Shown here one piece after another: positions 63,252-64,000 of a stretch of 64,000 bases of DNA. The notes under the pieces were generated by a model. The model was not told where the DNA came from. It saw nothing but the letters and a program-made list of their open reading frames with translations, and did no database searches. The stretch is taken from contig NZ_FPCK01000001.1 in assembly GCF_900116545.1 (NCBI RefSeq), positions 1,240,001-1,304,000 on the forward strand. The letters are read 5' to 3'. How positions within the stretch are numbered: position 1 is the first letter of the stretch; every line of letters begins with the position of its first letter. Both the position numbers and the translations under genes were made by a program. The stretch is from Devosia crocina. GTDB lineage: Bacteria; Pseudomonadota; Alphaproteobacteria; Rhizobiales; Devosiaceae.

Positions 63252-64000
63252 ATGCGTGTTTCCGAATTCGACTTCGAGCTTCCTGAAAACCTTATCGCTC
63301 TTCATCCGGCAGAGCCGCGTGACTCCGCGCGACTCTTGCAAGTGGTGCCGGGCGAGGCGTTTCGGGATCGGCATATCCCCGATCTGCTGGATATCCTCAA
63401 GCCGGGCGATGTTCTGGTGGTCAACGATACCCGCGTGCTGCCAGCAGAACTGCGTGGCACGCGCAGACGCGGCGACATACGAGCCAATGTTTCGTTCAAC
63501 TTGCACAAGCGTGTTGATGCGCATACTTGGCGGGCCTTTGCTCGTCCGGCAAAGAAGCTGGCGCTGCTCGACGAGCTCGAACTAGGCAATGGCAGCGCCG
63601 ATGTCCTGCGGGCGCGCGTTGCCGGCAAGGGCGATACCGGTGAAATTACGCTTGAGTTCGAACTCGGTGGGGCCCAACTTGACGAAGCGATCAGATCGCA
63701 CGGGGCCATGCCGCTGCCCCCCTATATCGGCGCAAAGCGTGCTGTCGAGGAACGCGACAAGGTCGACTATCAGACAGTTTACGCAGCCGAAGACGGTGCC
63801 GTTGCTGCGCCTACGGCTGGGCTGCATTTCACCGAAAAACTGCTGCAGCAGCTGAGCGATCGCGGCGTCACGATGGAGCGGGTTACGTTGCATGTCGGCG
63901 CCGGTACATTTCTGCCGATGAAGGCGGACGATACCGACGATCACGTGATGCATTCGGAGTGGGGCGAGATCGACCAGGCAACAGTCGAACGCATCAACGC
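63252..64000 (+). CDS. queA: S-adenosylmethionine:tRNA ribosyltransferase-isomerase QueA (cut by window edge)
   Basis: The 249 visible residues match the start of QueA, which transfers ribose from SAM to preQ1-modified tRNA in queuosine synthesis. Visible motifs are MRVSEFDFELPENLIALHPA, VLVVNDTRVLPAELRG and DYQTVYA..GAVAAPTAGLHFT, with VTLHVGAGTFLPMK. The last third lies beyond the window. Its place after two cyclophilins is canonical. Confidence 0.95.
   Translation, partial: MRVSEFDFELPENLIALHPAEPRDSARLLQVVPGEAFRDRHIPDLLDILKPGDVLVVNDTRVLPAELRGTRRRGDIRANVSFNLHKRVDAHTWRAFARPAKKLALLDELELGNGSADVLRARVAGKGDTGEITLEFELGGAQLDEAIRSHGAMPLPPYIGAKRAVEERDKVDYQTVYAAEDGAVAAPTAGLHFTEKLLQQLSDRGVTMERVTLHVGAGTFLPMKADDTDDHVMHSEWGEIDQATVERIN

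Noticed and set aside
1..64000. CRISPR arrays, IS elements, prophage or rRNA operons
   Set aside because: No regular direct repeats with spacers, transposase, phage structural or rRNA-like sequence was found on reading both strands.

Overview
The window is a continuous stretch of chromosome from a high-GC alphaproteobacterium. Gene content and order point to Hyphomicrobiales (Rhizobiales), possibly near Devosiaceae. The evidence is the neighbourhoods purB/purC/purS/purQ/purL-bolA-grxD, hisI-folE-scaffold-yidD-thrS, pyrB-pyrC-plsY-dprA, ruvX-gatC-gatA and coaD-ppi-ppi-queA, plus an F1-ATPase zeta-subunit (DUF1476) gene, a DUF3126 gene, a BacA/SbmA-type transporter and a BTLCP protease. The exact genus is inference. 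No prophage, IS element, CRISPR array or rRNA operon was seen.

Layout. 1-2.7 kb: an SbmA/BacA-like transporter (cut by the window edge), ttcA and an inositol-monophosphatase-family gene. 2.7-5.8 kb: two MFS exporters and a Dabb protein. 5.8-18.4 kb: a long minus-strand block with rpe, purB, purC, purS, purQ, purL, bolA and grxD, interleaved with small exported proteins, an acyltransferase and a DJ-1/PfpI protein; one plus-strand ATPase zeta-subunit gene sits inside it. 18.4-26.8 kb: ccdA, radC, map, a CinA-N-type protein, a gpt-type phosphoribosyltransferase, tRNA-Leu(UAA), RidA and a pseudouridine synthase. 27.0-32.2 kb: a CHAD/CYTH pair, then gluconate genes (gntK and idnO-like) divergent from gnd. 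32.3-41.2 kb: a GNAT, an MFS pump, an FAD monooxygenase, cysE-DUF3126, a BTLCP protease, a PilZ protein and a PAS protein. 41.2-48.2 kb: rhomboid, hisI, folE, an Fe-S scaffold, yidD, thrS, arfB and a phosphohexomutase. 48.2-54.3 kb: a 597-residue secreted orphan, dprA, plsY, a pseudo-dihydroorotase and pyrB. 54.3-55.2 kb: a low-GC segment with a LexA-box-like site and a DUF2442-HTH gene. 55.1-64 kb: ruvX, DUF2945, gatC/gatA with inserted genes, coaD, two cyclophilins and queA (cut by the window edge).

Function. Most of the window is core metabolism and translation: de novo purine and pyrimidine synthesis, 6-phosphogluconate metabolism (GntK to Gnd to Rpe), tRNA modification and charging (TtcA, QueA, ThrS, GatCA), ribosome rescue (ArfB), Fe-S maturation factors (BolA, Grx4, scaffold) and cysteine synthesis. 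The unusual parts are unstudied genes embedded in these operons with 4-bp stop/start overlaps, decayed enzymes (a dihydroorotase without zinc ligands, an acyltransferase without the motif His, a possible metallo-beta-lactamase remnant at the usual locus), and one small segment of apparently foreign DNA under a possible SOS operator. Start codons were revised where an upstream Shine-Dalgarno sequence or family alignment favoured an internal start.
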